Shown: piece by piece, positions 21,754 to 33,460 of the stretch
Position numbering within the stretch: the stretch's first letter is position 1
Layout of the letters: each line of letters starts with the position of its first letter
NCBI GenBank assembly: GCA_030549205.1
Contig: JAUKTV010000001.1
Span: 1,116,001 to 1,180,000 of the forward strand
Length of the DNA: 64,000 nt
Source: Apiosordaria backusii
Taxonomy: Eukaryota; Ascomycota; Sordariomycetes; Sordariales; Lasiosphaeriaceae
Direction: 5' to 3'
Program-made: the position numbers and the translations under genes
The notes under the pieces: generated by a model
Database searches by the model: none
What the model saw: the letters and a program-made list of their open reading frames with translations, nothing else
Told to the model about the DNA's origin: nothing

Positions 21754-23831
21754 TCAGTAAACACTCCCCATAATACTCTTATCTTCCCTCTCCGCCCTCA
21801 GCAGGGCCTCATCCGCCTTCTCTGTTAGCGTCCTCGCCAACTCCAACCCATCCGCATTGCTTCCACTCTCGTCCTCATCCTCATCTGGCGTCTCATGCTC
21901 CCCATCCGCCTCGTGATCTCCGTCACTGCTATGCCCCGCATCGCTGTGGCAGTCTCCCAACCTGTTAGCCCTCATGCCCCTCCCCATCCGGCTGTGATCT
22001 CTCTTGCTACCAGGCCCAGCGTGAAAGACAGCGCGATGAGAAGAAGGCTTGAGATAATCATGTGCATGTGAGTGGTGGTGAGTATGTCTGTGGCGCTCGT
22101 CCTCTGACGAGTCAGCGTCATCCCCGCTGGCGACGCTGTTGTGCCCGCTGTACGTCCCGCCAAAGTCCCTTCCGACGTGGAGCTGCTGTACCGCGCCGCC
22201 GCGGGCGGAAACTTCGTGGTTGCTGTCGCTGAGATGGGGTGGTAGGGCGGGGCTCTTGAGATGGCTGCGTAATCGATCGTCGACAGAGATAAAAGACGGC
22301 GTGCCGTCCGGACTAGATACCACCTCATCCCGGGCCTTGGTGATGTCGATTTTGGGACCCGTGATAGAGATGTCAAAGGAGGGGTTAGGGCTGCCGTCTG
22401 CGCAAAGCGTAGTTGATGACTGAGACCAGAAAATCTTTGTGGCTGCTGGCCGGCGACTCACTAGTGTTGTGCTGTTGGCCGTGCCGTTGAAGGAAGGGTT
22501 GGTGAGGCCGAAGGTCGCGGAGGTTGTCGTGTTGTTGTTCGTCGTCGAGGAGATGGAAGAAGTAGAATTGTTCGTCTCAGCAGGGGGAGCAAGAGCTGCA
22601 GCAGCGTCGAAGGGAGAAGCGGTGCCGTTCTTAACGGCTGTTACATTGCTCCCGCTCGTGTTGCTGTTGCTGTTGCTACCGCTGCTGTTCTCGCTGACAT
22701 CCAGACCGACAGCCTGGTCAGAGATGATGCTGTCGTTCTTGACTAAGTCAGCCAGCGTCTGGCGGATCTTGAAATTCTTGTCGTGGTTGCAGCCGTTGGG
22801 ACAGCCTCCCCACCGACGTCGAATCTCAACCACTGAGCCGGTGCGAGCAAGCTTCGAACTGTCCTTACTCTTTCCAGTCTCCTTTCCGCCCTGCATCTTG
22901 TCCTTGTCCTTTTCCTTCCCTTCAGCTTCCTTTTCTCTGGCTGCCGCTTCCAACGCGTTTTGCTTTTTGAGATCAGACCACGTCCGTAGTTTGTTTTCTA
23001 GAATGTATTTGCCCGTGTTCATGTCCTGCCTCATGGTAAGGAACTCGCAGTGGTTTACGTTGCGGAGATCCTCAAAGTACTCGACACTGAAATGGTACCA
23101 CTTCATGAGGAAGACACGAGACATGAGGCCGTGAGTGACTGTTGGAGGGGTCATTATTAGCATCCCCATTCTTTTGGTCTGTAAGTCCCACCCGTTGCTG
23201 GACAAAAGAAACACATACCTAGTACGCAGACGCTGGGAAAGTCGTCATCCCCAAACTGTCTCCACAAACTCTCGTTGAAACCGCTGACACGGTCGTAGGC
23301 ATCCGCCGCACTCTCGCCGTTGGGAATTCTGTAAAAGAAGTGGCCGTAGTCGGCGCGCTCCTGCCACATCCTTTCCATCTCGGCGCTGCATGGCTGGAAG
23401 TTGCCGAAATCTTGCTCGCGCAGCCTGGGCTCCTCGTACACCTTGATCTTGTTCCTGTTGAATGGGCTGTCTTCTGGCTGGTCACTCGTCAACGTCGCGA
23501 GAATGCCCTCTGTCGTCTCCCTTGTCCGTCTGTATGGGCTGGTGAAGAATTGAAGAGTGTCGTCGGGCCGCAGCAGACCTCGGAGCCTCCGGCCGGCCTC
23601 GTAGGCTTGTTGCCATCCTTCTTGCGTGAGCTTTACTCTGTGATCGGGAATGGTCTGGTGGATGTCGCGGTTCTCTATTGTAGGAGCAAGTATCGCTTGT
23701 TAGTCACAATGGTCTTTTTACCCCTCCTTTTTGCAACATGGGAGTCTGCAGTGCAAGGCTGAAACATGTGACATACTGTTGCCCTCCGACTGGGCGTGTC
23801 TGATAAGGATGATAAGTCTTGGTTTCCCCAT
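21754..23831 (-). CDS. DET1: Histidine phosphatase, Det1-like
   Basis: Histidine (acid) phosphatase superfamily member resembling yeast Det1, a broad-range phosphatase linked to sterol transport. Three exons (23831-23777, 23674-23219, 23138-21754) give 631 residues. The nucleophile motif is RHAQSEGN (residues 12-19), with Ala replacing the usual Gly of RHG. KNRDIHQTIPDHRVKLT follows directly across the first splice site, then the SPYRRTRET arginine motif and the second catalytic histidine in VTHGLM across the second. Catalytic sequence ends near residue 260. The remaining 370 residues are charged or Ser/Asn/Thr-rich, with a RWGGCPNGCNHD cysteine patch. Yeast Det1 has 334 residues. A canonical GTGAGT...CAG pair at 22461-22398 could be an optional intron that changes the C-terminus. 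Confidence 0.87.
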
Positions 23832-25684
23832 GATTGTGGTCTCCTTCTCTCCTGGGTGAATTGGGTCGTGTAGATAGCTGTAGTTGATGTTTGTGCAGAG
23901 ATTGGAAGTGTGTGGGTGTTTCTTGGGCGCTTTGTGGTTTAAGTGATAGGCAGGGCGTTTCAAGTTGCCTTGTAGGTAGGGGGCTATCAAACAAGGTGGG
24001 GGATAAGGCGCAATGGCAGGTCTTATCTCAAGTAGAGTAAAAGTAGATTGGGACGGCAGAAGGAGAATGGAACATGAAAAAATGGAAATAGGCAAACTTT
24101 TAATAGCTTCAGTCAGTCACAGCCCAGCTGCCCAGTCATTTGCAAAATGGATGCTCGATGATATTGGTATTACCAATGCGGTTCGTCACTCAAGTGACCC
24201 CTGTCAATTACTCACGATCCCAAGTCACTGCCAGTTGTTTTTAGCAGAGTCCAAGTGGAACTGTGGAACGGCGGAACAGTGGACACAGCAAAGTCAAACC
24301 TCAAGTTGGGCATGACCCCGCTAGTTTTTTTGTCTGGAGGTGTCTGGATCTCGTTGGCTGCTTAATGTTTGAACTGTACCCAAGATGCCGTGTCTGCCTC
24401 TCTTGCGCGCGCCTGATGATGGCAGTGTCTGCATGTCTGCCAGTGTCTGCACGTCTGCTAGTGTGTTCCTGACATTCTGCAGTTTCCCCCCTTTACGCAA
24501 TACCTTTTTGATAGGAGATGAGACGATTCCACTGCTGCTTCGCGCCACTTCTGGTGTCATCTCCTGAAGCGTAGGGCTGCCGAGTTTGCGAGCTGAGCAA
24601 AACAGTACCCGCCGAACTGGTGACCGCCTGATCGCCATCGAATCAGACCGCCTCCCGAGTAGATCTCTACCCATCTGCCATCCCGTAGCTGCTAAAACCA
24701 GATGTGTGGTACAGACCCCCGGCAGTTGACCATGTCTGGATGTTGGTTCCTGAAGCGCCAGTCTTGTCACCAAGCGCCTAAAACCAACAGCTGTTTCTGC
24801 ATTTTTACCTAATGAGCTACCATTTCCAGCACATGCTCGTATTCTCTTCCATGATGCAAAATCACCACATGACATGCTGGATATTTTCCCATGCCGCCAG
24901 TTCAGTCAAGATCGACGAATCTATGGGGTAAACGGAGCCACATGGTGTTCACGTGCCCCTTCTGCTGGATTGCGAAGCGGTTCCCCGGTGCCCCGGTTCC
25001 CCTGAAAAAAATATGCCATGAATCTGGTGGCTGAACCCCGCCATTTGCTTGGGACTGCCAAGCACTTGTGGACAAAAGCTGAGACAAGCTACAATTTCTC
25101 CCACTTGTTTGCACACATGCTCGACACGCATCACGACACTAGTTAACATGAGTCTGCTTCTTCTTGATATTCAGTCGGATATAATCGTGTCTGTGTAATA
25201 TCACAAAACGTGCAGAATAAGGGACTGCTACAGGTTGGCTTTTTTCCGTAGCTCTTTAGATTCACAGATCTCAATTAATTCGTCCAAACCATGCCAAGCC
25301 CCACGAGGCTGAAGCCCCCCACATCAAACTTGACTCCTGTCTTGGCGGCCTGCCTGGTCCATGCTTCCCATCTTTTTGCGCCGCGGTCGCGTCCTCGACT
25401 CTTGTGCCAAGCCAACCCATTTACGAAATCCAGCTGCAAAGCTTCAACTCCAAGAAATCGCATCATCACCAGCATCACCAACATCACCCACCTCGCCCAT
25501 TTGTCGCAAGATCCCCCACCAACTCAACTCACCATCGCTACCACATTCCCATTTTATTCCCGGCCTTAACCATCACAACAACCACCACCACCCTGTGCCG
25601 GCAACCGGTAGCCAGCCTTGCGATTGCATCCACAACCTCAACTTCACCCTCACCCTCACCCACATCACCACCACCATTCCCACC
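23832..25684. other. Divergent intergenic region (DET1 / PRKRIP1-like)
   Basis: This 1.85-kb region holds both upstream regions. A run of imperfect GTGTCTGCA-type repeats lies near 24429-24463. A pyrimidine- and CA-rich leader precedes the ATG at 25685. ORFs on both strands lack conserved motifs. Confidence 0.5.
24424..24467 (+). repeat. Imperfect short tandem repeat, GTGTCTGCA-type
   Basis: The units GTGTCTGCATGTCTGCCA, GTGTCTGCACGTCTGCTA and GTGT follow each other. The unit is 18 bp, with two differences between full copies. Confidence 0.7.
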
Positions 25685-26329
25685 ATGCCCGACAGCCTCC
25701 CCCCCGCAAAACGCCTCAAAACCACCACCACCACCGCCAAACAAAAACACAACCTCTCCCCCACCTCCCACCAAGCCGCAACCCTCCAATCCCTCTTCTC
25801 AAACCCAGACAAACCCATCCCTTTACCTTCCGGCCCGCCAACCAAAAAACCCCTCCCCCCACCCCCCGAAATCGTCACCAACGTCCAGGGCTCCTCCGCC
25901 GGCGCAGGATCAGGCGAGTTCCACGTCTACAAGGCCGCCCGCCGCCGTGAATACGAACGCCTCCGCCAGATGGAGGAGGAGACCGCTGCCGAGAAAGCCC
26001 AGCGAGAGTTTGAGGAGGAACGACTCGAAAGGATAAGGAAAGACGAAGAAAAGACAAGGAAGAATAGAGAAAAGAGGAATAAGAAGAAGATGAATAAGGG
26101 GAAGGGGGGAGGGGGAGGGAATAGTAAGGCGGGGACGCCACAGCCGACTGCCACAAATGGGGAGGGGAAGAAAGATGGGGGGAAGGTTGGGGATAAGAGT
26201 GTTGAAAATGGTGAGAAGAAGGGGGCCGGGAAGGGAGAGGGCGATGGGAAGGAGACTACAACAACACCACAACCACCAGCTGTACCAGTTGCTGAGGGGG
26301 TGGGGTTGGTTATTTGCGATGATGACTGA
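25685..26329 (+). CDS. PRKRIP1/DUF1168-family spliceosomal protein
   Basis: Small basic nuclear protein of 214 residues, single exon. The family signature EIVTNVQGSSAGAGSGEFHVYKAARRREYERL (only the parts EIVTNV, GSSAGAGSGEFHVY and RRREY are diagnostic) lies near residues 60-92 and matches human PRKRIP1 closely. It is followed by a long Arg/Lys/Glu helix (about 93-135), then a Lys/Gly-rich low-complexity tail. PRKRIP1 binds double-stranded RNA and is a component of the catalytic-stage spliceosome. The start was chosen because MPDSLPPAKRLK opens the family N-terminus; the upstream open frame is CT-rich leader. It is convergent with CCT3, 189 bp between stops. Confidence 0.88.
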   Translation: MPDSLPPAKRLKTTTTTAKQKHNLSPTSHQAATLQSLFSNPDKPIPLPSGPPTKKPLPPPPEIVTNVQGSSAGAGSGEFHVYKAARRREYERLRQMEEETAAEKAQREFEEERLERIRKDEEKTRKNREKRNKKKMNKGKGGGGGNSKAGTPQPTATNGEGKKDGGKVGDKSVENGEKKGAGKGEGDGKETTTTPQPPAVPVAEGVGLVICDDD

Positions 26330-26518
26330 ATTCACTGGCAGACAGCTTCAAACACCCAGGGCATCATCAGTAAACAGGGTAGAATATCGGAGGAAAGGGT
26401 ATCTGCATTCCAGCATTTTAGTTTTTTCACGGCTCCCCACCACCCACCCAGCCCATCCATCCATCTATGCCATGGCCATGCTTTATTTACCACGGGTCTA
26501 CCCTCTTCATCAGTACAT

Positions 26519-28539
26519 TTAATCATCACCACCGCTAATGCCGACACCCGGCTGCAACTTTTTAGCGCTGCAGATGTCGTCTACTCTGAGCAAGAGACAG
26601 CCGGCCTAAGTTTTTGCTGAGTTAGTATTGTAATACCATAAGAATGAAAAGTTGTAAAACATACCTCAATAGCAGTCTTCATACTCTGCACCTTGATAGC
26701 CTCCGGCTCCCAAACACCATACTCCTTCATATCCACCAGCGTACCGGTATCACCATTCACACCCCACGAGCTCTTGCCCTCAGCGTGCTTGGCCCGGAGA
26801 TCAGTCAACACTCTGACGGGGCTCTTGCCCGCGTTTTGGATCAGCGTCCGGGGGATGACCTCAAGCGCCTCAGCAACAGCCTTGTAAGGCCACTGCTGGA
26901 CACCCTCGATGCTCTTGGCCAGCTGCTGTAACCTTACGGAAACCGCCATCTCAGTGGCACCGCCGCCGGGTGATAATCTAGGGTGGAACATGACGTTGCG
27001 CGCCACGCCCATGGCGTCCTGGAGGTTGCGCTCAATCTCGTTGAGGATATCCTTGGAGGGACCCCTGAGCAGGACGGTGCAGGCCTTTGGTGACTTGCAC
27101 TTTGTGAGGAAGGTGAAGTACTCGTCGCCAATCTTCTCGACCTCGAACAGGCCGCACTGGGTGCCGACGTCAGACTCTTGGAGGTCCTCCACTCTGTTGA
27201 CAATGGTGGCGCCAGTCGCTCTCGCTATCCGGTTGTTGTCGGTCTTGCGAACGCGGCGGAGGGCTGTGACATTGGCCTTCATGAGGTAGTGCTGTGCGAG
27301 ATCTATCCCCTTTATCAGTTCATGGACCCCCTTTCCTTGCCTCGCTGAAGTAGAAACTCACCGGAAACACCCTTCTCAGTAATAACCAAGTCCGGATTCA
27401 AGGCCAGAATATGCTCACACATGCTCTTGACCTGCTCCTCCTCAATTTCCAAAATCCTGTTCCAGTCCTCCTCCTTCGTCACCTCAATATTAGTCTGCGA
27501 CTCTCCCTTCTTGTACTCCAACGGGCAGTCCAACAGGATAATCCTCGGGTTCTCAATCCTGCGGCGCATCTTGGGATGGGTGATATCCTTGTTGAGCATG
27601 ACACCATCCAACACCCGGCTGTCCTCAATCTCGCCTCCAGGCACCTTCTCGATACGCGCGTACCGCTTGATGTCAACCTCGCGCTTGCCGTTGCCAACCT
27701 CCCAGCTGACCGTCCGGACAGCGTTCAGGGCAAGGCTGCACATCAGCTCCGACCATCTCGAGACAAACTTTGTGCCGATGGACGACGAGATCAGCTTGTA
27801 CATCTCCTTGTCGTCGTTGATGTCGATGGGGAGCGAAATCTCCTCGATGATTTCCAGCGCGTCCTTAAGAGCCCGCTTGAAGGCCGCGATGATGTTGACT
27901 GGGTGGATGTTACGCTCGAGCTGGGGGAGGGCCTGCGCTAGGATCTCACCGGCTGTGAAAAGTTACCCCTTATTAGCATGTCTGCCCAACATTCCCATCT
28001 CTTGATGATATTGTGTTTGGTTGCACCCACCCAAAATAATAACAGTAGTAGTACCGTCACCAACCTCCTCATCCTGCGTCCGGCTGAGCTCAATCATGCT
28101 CTTGGCCGCGGGGTGCGACACCTCGATCTCGCGGAGGATGGCGTGGCCGTCGTTGGTGAGGACGATACCGCCCATGGGGTCGAGCAGCATCTTCAACATG
28201 GCCTTGGGGCCCAAGCATGATCGGATAATATCGGCAACACTGTATTCCTCAGATATCCTTTGGTAAGCTTGATGTATTTCAACGACGAGAATGACGGCGG
28301 CAACGACGAGGGGCGGTCAAGGAACAGCGGGACGGCGGGGTAATAGCATACGTTTTGGCAGCAGCGATGTTCGAAAGCTGAGCCTTGCGACCGGTCTGCC
28401 TCTCAGCACCGGCATTGGTGTCTATGTTCAACCACCAAGGTTAGCTACTTTTAAAGTCGCGGTAAGGAGGCAGATATAGGAGGCGGGGAAGCTTCATAGA
28501 GGGGGGATCCATACTCATCACCAAGACAGGAGCCTGCAT
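26519..28539 (-). CDS. CCT3: T-complex chaperonin subunit gamma (CCT3)
   Basis: Gamma subunit of the eight-subunit cytosolic chaperonin TRiC/CCT, which folds actin, tubulin and WD40 proteins with ATP. Six exons (28539-28515, 28421-28352, 28239-28031, 27952-27362, 27302-26665, 26605-26519) give 539 residues; yeast Cct3 has 534. Seen motifs: GPKAMLKMLLDP and the ATP-binding GDGTTTVIILAGE (split by an intron), GGGATEM in the equatorial domain, and the C-terminal ACLLLRVDDI-type segment encoded by the last 29-codon exon. The first exon encodes only eight residues. Every junction restores the conserved sequence, so the model is firm. The upstream kilobase carries the promoter. Confidence 0.95.
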
Positions 28540-29548
28540 CTTGCCTGTCGTTGGCTTTCCGCCTGTTGTTTTGTTTTAAAAAAGGGGGTATTAAAACGGT
28601 GTGGTCGGGAGAGGAAACGGGGTGGTCAACGAAAGGATAGGACGTGGTCGCTGGAAAAGGCGGGTGAGAAATTACACAGCGAGGGCCAGCGTGGGTTCAC
28701 TGTTTTCCTTGTCGTCGCTAGGCAGCTCCTGAGGCCTGGAGGTGGGATGGTCCCGAAAAGTTGAACTCGGGACCCACTCGAGCTCCCGCTCTCAACGCCC
28801 GAAGGTGGGGCACGCCGGATCAACACAACTTCCCTTCCGCCTGGATATCAACGGCCGCCGCTCAGGGACCAACACCACCAAGAACTACCAAGAAATAGCA
28901 TAATTCAACGTCCATCTACTTTGGTACAGGGGGGCCGAAATTAACAAATTAAATACAACTCATATTATCATGGCAAAGGGGCGTACATAGACCCTATGTA
29001 CACGTCCATAATATCTCCTCCAACTTTTACACTTGCGCAGTTCAAACGCTTGGCTGCTCTTTTAACATGTCCATCAAGTCATCCACCACTACCCTTGCGT
29101 CGTCCCCCCTTCCCGTCCGTAATAAACCCCATATCCTCCTATCCCTCTCTGCACCACTCCCATAAGATGACGGCCGAAGTCAACGTTCAAAATGACAACA
29201 AAGTAACCCCTCTGCCCACCACCACTAACTTCGCCATGTCCCAAAGCTGTTTGTAAATGTAATAGGATACAAATACATATGAAGAAAGGATACATGGCGG
29301 CAAGGCTCGCAAAGTGTCCCTTTGTCGACCCAGAGAATTAGATTTTAGTAAATGCTGTTGTCTGGCCAAACCATGAACGCCCCAAAACCAAAGAAATGAT
29401 ACAGCAAAACAGAAAACTGTTGAAGTGACTGTGGTATGCGGCACAAAAAGCGTATACTGAAAGTCAAGGAAACAAAAACAGAGGCCTGTTTGCGCAGTGA
29501 TATCCCGTTGCAAAAGAGCGTGCTTTCATCGCTGAGTGAAAAACGAAA
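28540..29548. other. CCT3 promoter and 3' region of the membrane-protein gene
   Basis: Between two minus-strand genes. It includes the CCT3 5' untranslated region (purine-poor near 28560-28640) and the 3' region of the mucin-like gene. No further gene was recognised. Confidence 0.55.
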
Positions 29549-30697
29549 CTAGAAGTTTTGCGAGATTCCGGCTGTCTGTTGCGGGTAGTGTGCTGGGTTT
29601 TCAATACGAGTGTTCCTCCTAGCTGTCACATCCCGAATAATAGGTGAGCCGCCTCCTGGCTGGGTCGGAGGTTGCTCCGAGTATGGGTTTCCACTGCCGT
29701 ACTGATCGTAGTACTGATTGCCTCCGCCGTATGCCATGCCTATTGGGCCTTCGCCAGAGCCATCAGACCTCGCGGCAGCACTATACGAAGAGGAGGCATT
29801 GGAAGGCCCGCGGTGCACGTCGGCCCGGTTGTTCGCAGCAGAAGGACCCATCACTCCGAGAATCTCGCCCTCGGGTGAAGGAGGCACTTCGCTCATCAGA
29901 GGCTCGCCAGATCGTGTATCAGAAACAGCGCCACGAGTGGGTGAGGCGGCGTCCGAATAAGTGGCACCGCCCGACATGGTAGTCGATGTTTTCCTTGCAG
30001 TCGAGCCAGCAATTGTGGTTGATCCCCAGCCTCTGTAACCAGAGGACTCATCGTCTCGCCCATCGTAACCGGCGGCAACTGCTGGAATTGTTGGATCGGC
30101 ATTAGGGTTGTATCCGTAATCCTCGACCTCCTTGCGCCTCTGCTCTTCGGCATCCTTGCGCTGCTTTCTCTTCCGCCACAAGAAGATGCCGGCCACAACC
30201 AAAAGAGCAACAGCAACAATAGGGACCACTACAGCAATGGCAATTTTCCCACTGCTGGACAACCCTCCGCTTGAGGCACCAGTATCGCCATCGCTGCCAC
30301 CGCCAAGACCTGGCACTCCCGAAGTGATCGATGTTGATGAAGTCTGTGAAGGGTCCGGTACGGCGCCATCCGTTGGCCTTCTAGTGATTGTCTGCGTTAT
30401 AATCTCTGTGCTGGTGCCTGGCCCATTATTTGGGGGAATGCTGGTTGAAGACTCCGGAGGCTCTTCTGGTTGCGGGGTTGAGCTGGTAGATGGAGGATCG
30501 GGCCGAGGAGTTGTCGAGGTCGAAGGAGGATTGGGAGTGGTGCTAGGAGGCCGTGAGGTGGAAGTTGTCGGAGTTGGTGTAGGAGTTGGTGTGCTGCTGG
30601 TCGATGGCGGATTGGGAGTATTAGGTGGGTTGGTGTTAGACGGCGGAGGGTCTGCCGACGGAGAGGTGTTTGGCGGGACGGTAGAGTTGGAAGCCAT
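29549..30697 (-). CDS. Mucin-like single-pass membrane protein, possible cell-surface sensor
   Basis: Not a recognised named gene. The 382-residue product has a Pro/Ser/Thr-rich region (1-125) suited to O-glycosylation, a Gly/Ser linker, one transmembrane helix (about 152-174), a basic stop-transfer RKRKQRK and a 200-residue cytoplasmic tail rich in Ser, Gly and Tyr. This layout resembles Mid2/Wsc-type cell-wall stress sensors. No Cys-rich WSC domain is present. The chosen ATG gives no signal peptide; the frame stays open upstream and a CTAAC branch-like site with AG acceptors lies at about 30726-30750, so an upstream exon could supply one. The function is inferred from architecture only. Confidence 0.6.
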   Translation of the reverse strand: MASNSTVPPNTSPSADPPPSNTNPPNTPNPPSTSSTPTPTPTPTTSTSRPPSTTPNPPSTSTTPRPDPPSTSSTPQPEEPPESSTSIPPNNGPGTSTEIITQTITRRPTDGAVPDPSQTSSTSITSGVPGLGGGSDGDTGASSGGLSSSGKIAIAVVVPIVAVALLVVAGIFLWRKRKQRKDAEEQRRKEVEDYGYNPNADPTIPAVAAGYDGRDDESSGYRGWGSTTIAGSTARKTSTTMSGGATYSDAASPTRGAVSDTRSGEPLMSEVPPSPEGEILGVMGPSAANNRADVHRGPSNASSSYSAAARSDGSGEGPIGMAYGGGNQYYDQYGSGNPYSEQPPTQPGGGSPIIRDVTARRNTRIENPAHYPQQTAGISQNF

Positions 30698-33460
30698 CAC
30701 GAAGAATCGTCGCTTTAACCGCGGAAGGTTCCTGTATGGAACTGCTATGTTAGCATGGAAATCAACCGTGGAAGGTTGCAATGCATGACAGGAGAACACA
30801 GCAGGGACATCGTGGAAGAGTCCATGCACCTATTAAGAAACTATGTGGACAGAGTGGTGGAGGTTGAAGAAAAGAGTCGCGCCGCGGCTGCAGTAAGCAG
30901 CTTCAAGGAGAAACAGGCGGTGCGTGTTGAACTGGATCGGGGGCGACAAACCTCTGGGTTGCGGCGAGGCTGCAGATGCAGATGTGGGCGGCGCGCGACA
31001 GTCGACGACGTCAATTGTGCGGCTGTTGCGAACGAACAAGCGCTTCGATGCGATGGTCCAAAGGAGGTGTTTGAGAATGCCCGACTGTGAGACCAAATGA
31101 ATGGCTGAGCAGACGATGCCGTGTCCGCCGACAGAAGAGACCAGTTGCTTGGCGGCTGACCCTCGGCGATTGAGCAGTGCAGCGGGGCCCGGGAAGGCGG
31201 GTGCCGGAAACAATTGAAGCTATCGAGTGGAATGAAAACAATGGCGAGCGACAGAAAAATGACTGGAACGACGGTTGATGAAATCGCGCGCGCCGTCGAC
31301 GGGTCGAATGGGGAAGAGATGAGACGAGGGAGCGACGGAGGGTGAGACTCTCGGGGGATGGCAAGAGAGATTAGGTGCGGCTTCAGGGCTGTTATTCCCA
31401 GTTGCCAGGCTTGGACTAGGCGCAGGCACAGCTAGTGCGGCAGTGCAGCATGTACCGCGGCTGCCAGATTGGGCGAAGCGGTACGTAAGACGGGACTGTG
31501 ACACCCGAGACGGGGTGGACGGCCACGTCGAGGAGGGATTGTCGGCCTGTTTGAACCGACAGCGACTTTGAAGCAATTCTCGTTTCCTTTTTTTGTTTTT
31601 TGAACCTCCCACAAAATAAACATCGGACGAACATCATCCAGCTAACCCTCTCTACATTACTCGAAGCCTTTTTATCATCAGGTCACCGGGCCTGTGCCTC
31701 ATGCTTCCCGGCTAGGTCGTTCCTGGGGCAATTTCAGTTTTGGGATCCGGGTGTGGGGCCGAAAAGTCCACCGTATTTTCAATGGGATGACAGCTTCTGA
31801 GCTCTCAATTGGCCTTTGCAACTGTTCAACCATCTGGAATCTTTCTTTGACGCATGACCGAGAGCCTCCTCTTTGTCTACAAGAAAATCTATTTCCAGAA
31901 ACCCCGTATTACAGCTGAACTCAGCCTCATCTTTTGTCGTGCACATGTCAACCACCAGCGAACACAACGTTCCCAGACGCTACGTGACATTACCAGAAAA
32001 TCGCATTGTCGATCGCATCTCGACCTTCTTCTCGGCCTGTCTGAGCTTCCTCCCTGACTTCATCATGGCCGGCTCATCACCATCAACTTTCTCTACAATA
32101 TAACAACCGTGCGGCAAAGCCGTCACTGTTGGCCATGACATTCAAGTTGTGGAGATGAGACACCCATCGTTGCTGGCTCACCTCTCATCGCACCACCTCA
32201 CGATCCTCTAGCGAATCAATTCAATGAACCTCAACACCTGGGGGGGCCTCTGCAGGGCCTTAGCTGCCTGAAACCACCCAGGAACTTCTGCTCTTTTTTT
32301 TGTTCTTTTGACTTGCATCCATCTGCACATATGCAGGGAGGGGCATGAGTAAGATCCCATCTGCAACTCACCCGCTCGCCCGCTCCGAACGGAGAATTTT
32401 ACCCTCCAGGACCCCTTCCAATCCTTCTCACGATCCTTCACTTGCGAGCCTCAGCCTAGAAATCATCTCATCTTTCCATCCTTAAAATCTTCTAGAACCC
32501 CAACGATTCATCCTCCCTAAGAGCCCCCCCAAGCCCCCGCCCATCACCATTCGCGACATTCAACCCAAACGTCATTGCAATTAAAAAGCCTTGCAAAACC
32601 CCAGACCCAGCACACTGGGACCCCGCTAATTATCCATCCCCTCCCCCGAAAAATTGCACTAAAAGGCGGGGATGCCGTTCGTTTGAGTACATTACCTTGT
32701 CAAACCTGTTCATCTGATCTTTTCGTATTTTTCATCAGCATCAGGGATAAACCTCGCTCGATCTTTCTCGTACCTACTTGTCGTTTTTGCCTCTGTTCGA
32801 GGATGCCTTTTGTGAGCTCAGCTGTGAACAATGAGATATCTATTGATGGTGTGCACCCCAGTGTAAAAATAGCTCTTTTGACACCTGTAGATTGAGAGCA
32901 CTCACCAGTAACGATCTTGGCTGCCCCTCCACTACAAGAGTCCTGCATATACTCAGATCAAACTCACATTAGACGTTTCCATATGCGCTGACAAAGATAG
33001 GAAACAACACCTGCATAGGTATGGAAAGCATACATCCTATCTCGTCCTCTCCTGATGCAGATTGTAACAACTCCACGAATATAAATGTCAGAGGCCCTGC
33101 AGCTTGAGGCGCTTGAGCTCCAGCTCGTTTGCTCAGACATAGCTTTATGCAAGGGGAAAGGAGAACATAGACATGCAGAACTTTTAGCGCAGGATCACTC
33201 AACAGTAAGACATTTTAGCCTTGTGTGTATCTAAGATATTTCTAATCCATCCTTTGTGCCTCTCGTGACACAAGGCGGGGCGCGTGTTGTATCTATATCT
33301 TGATGCTTTTGATAAGTAATTCCTGGCGCAATAGACGCAGATGTAGGTATACCCTTTCTTTCCCCAAAAACAACAACCCCACAACCCCTGAGCTCCAACA
33401 ATCCAAAAACTCAAAAACACAACCCCTTTTGCAAGCATATCAAATGCAGCATTTGTACAC
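30698..33460. other. Intergenic region, 2.8 kb, no gene recognised
   Basis: It lies upstream of the membrane-protein gene and downstream of the HECT gene (both minus). A 5' exon of the former may lie at the left edge. C-rich and CT-rich stretches occur near 32490-32560. No ORF shows a conserved motif and no RNA gene was recognised. Confidence 0.5.
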
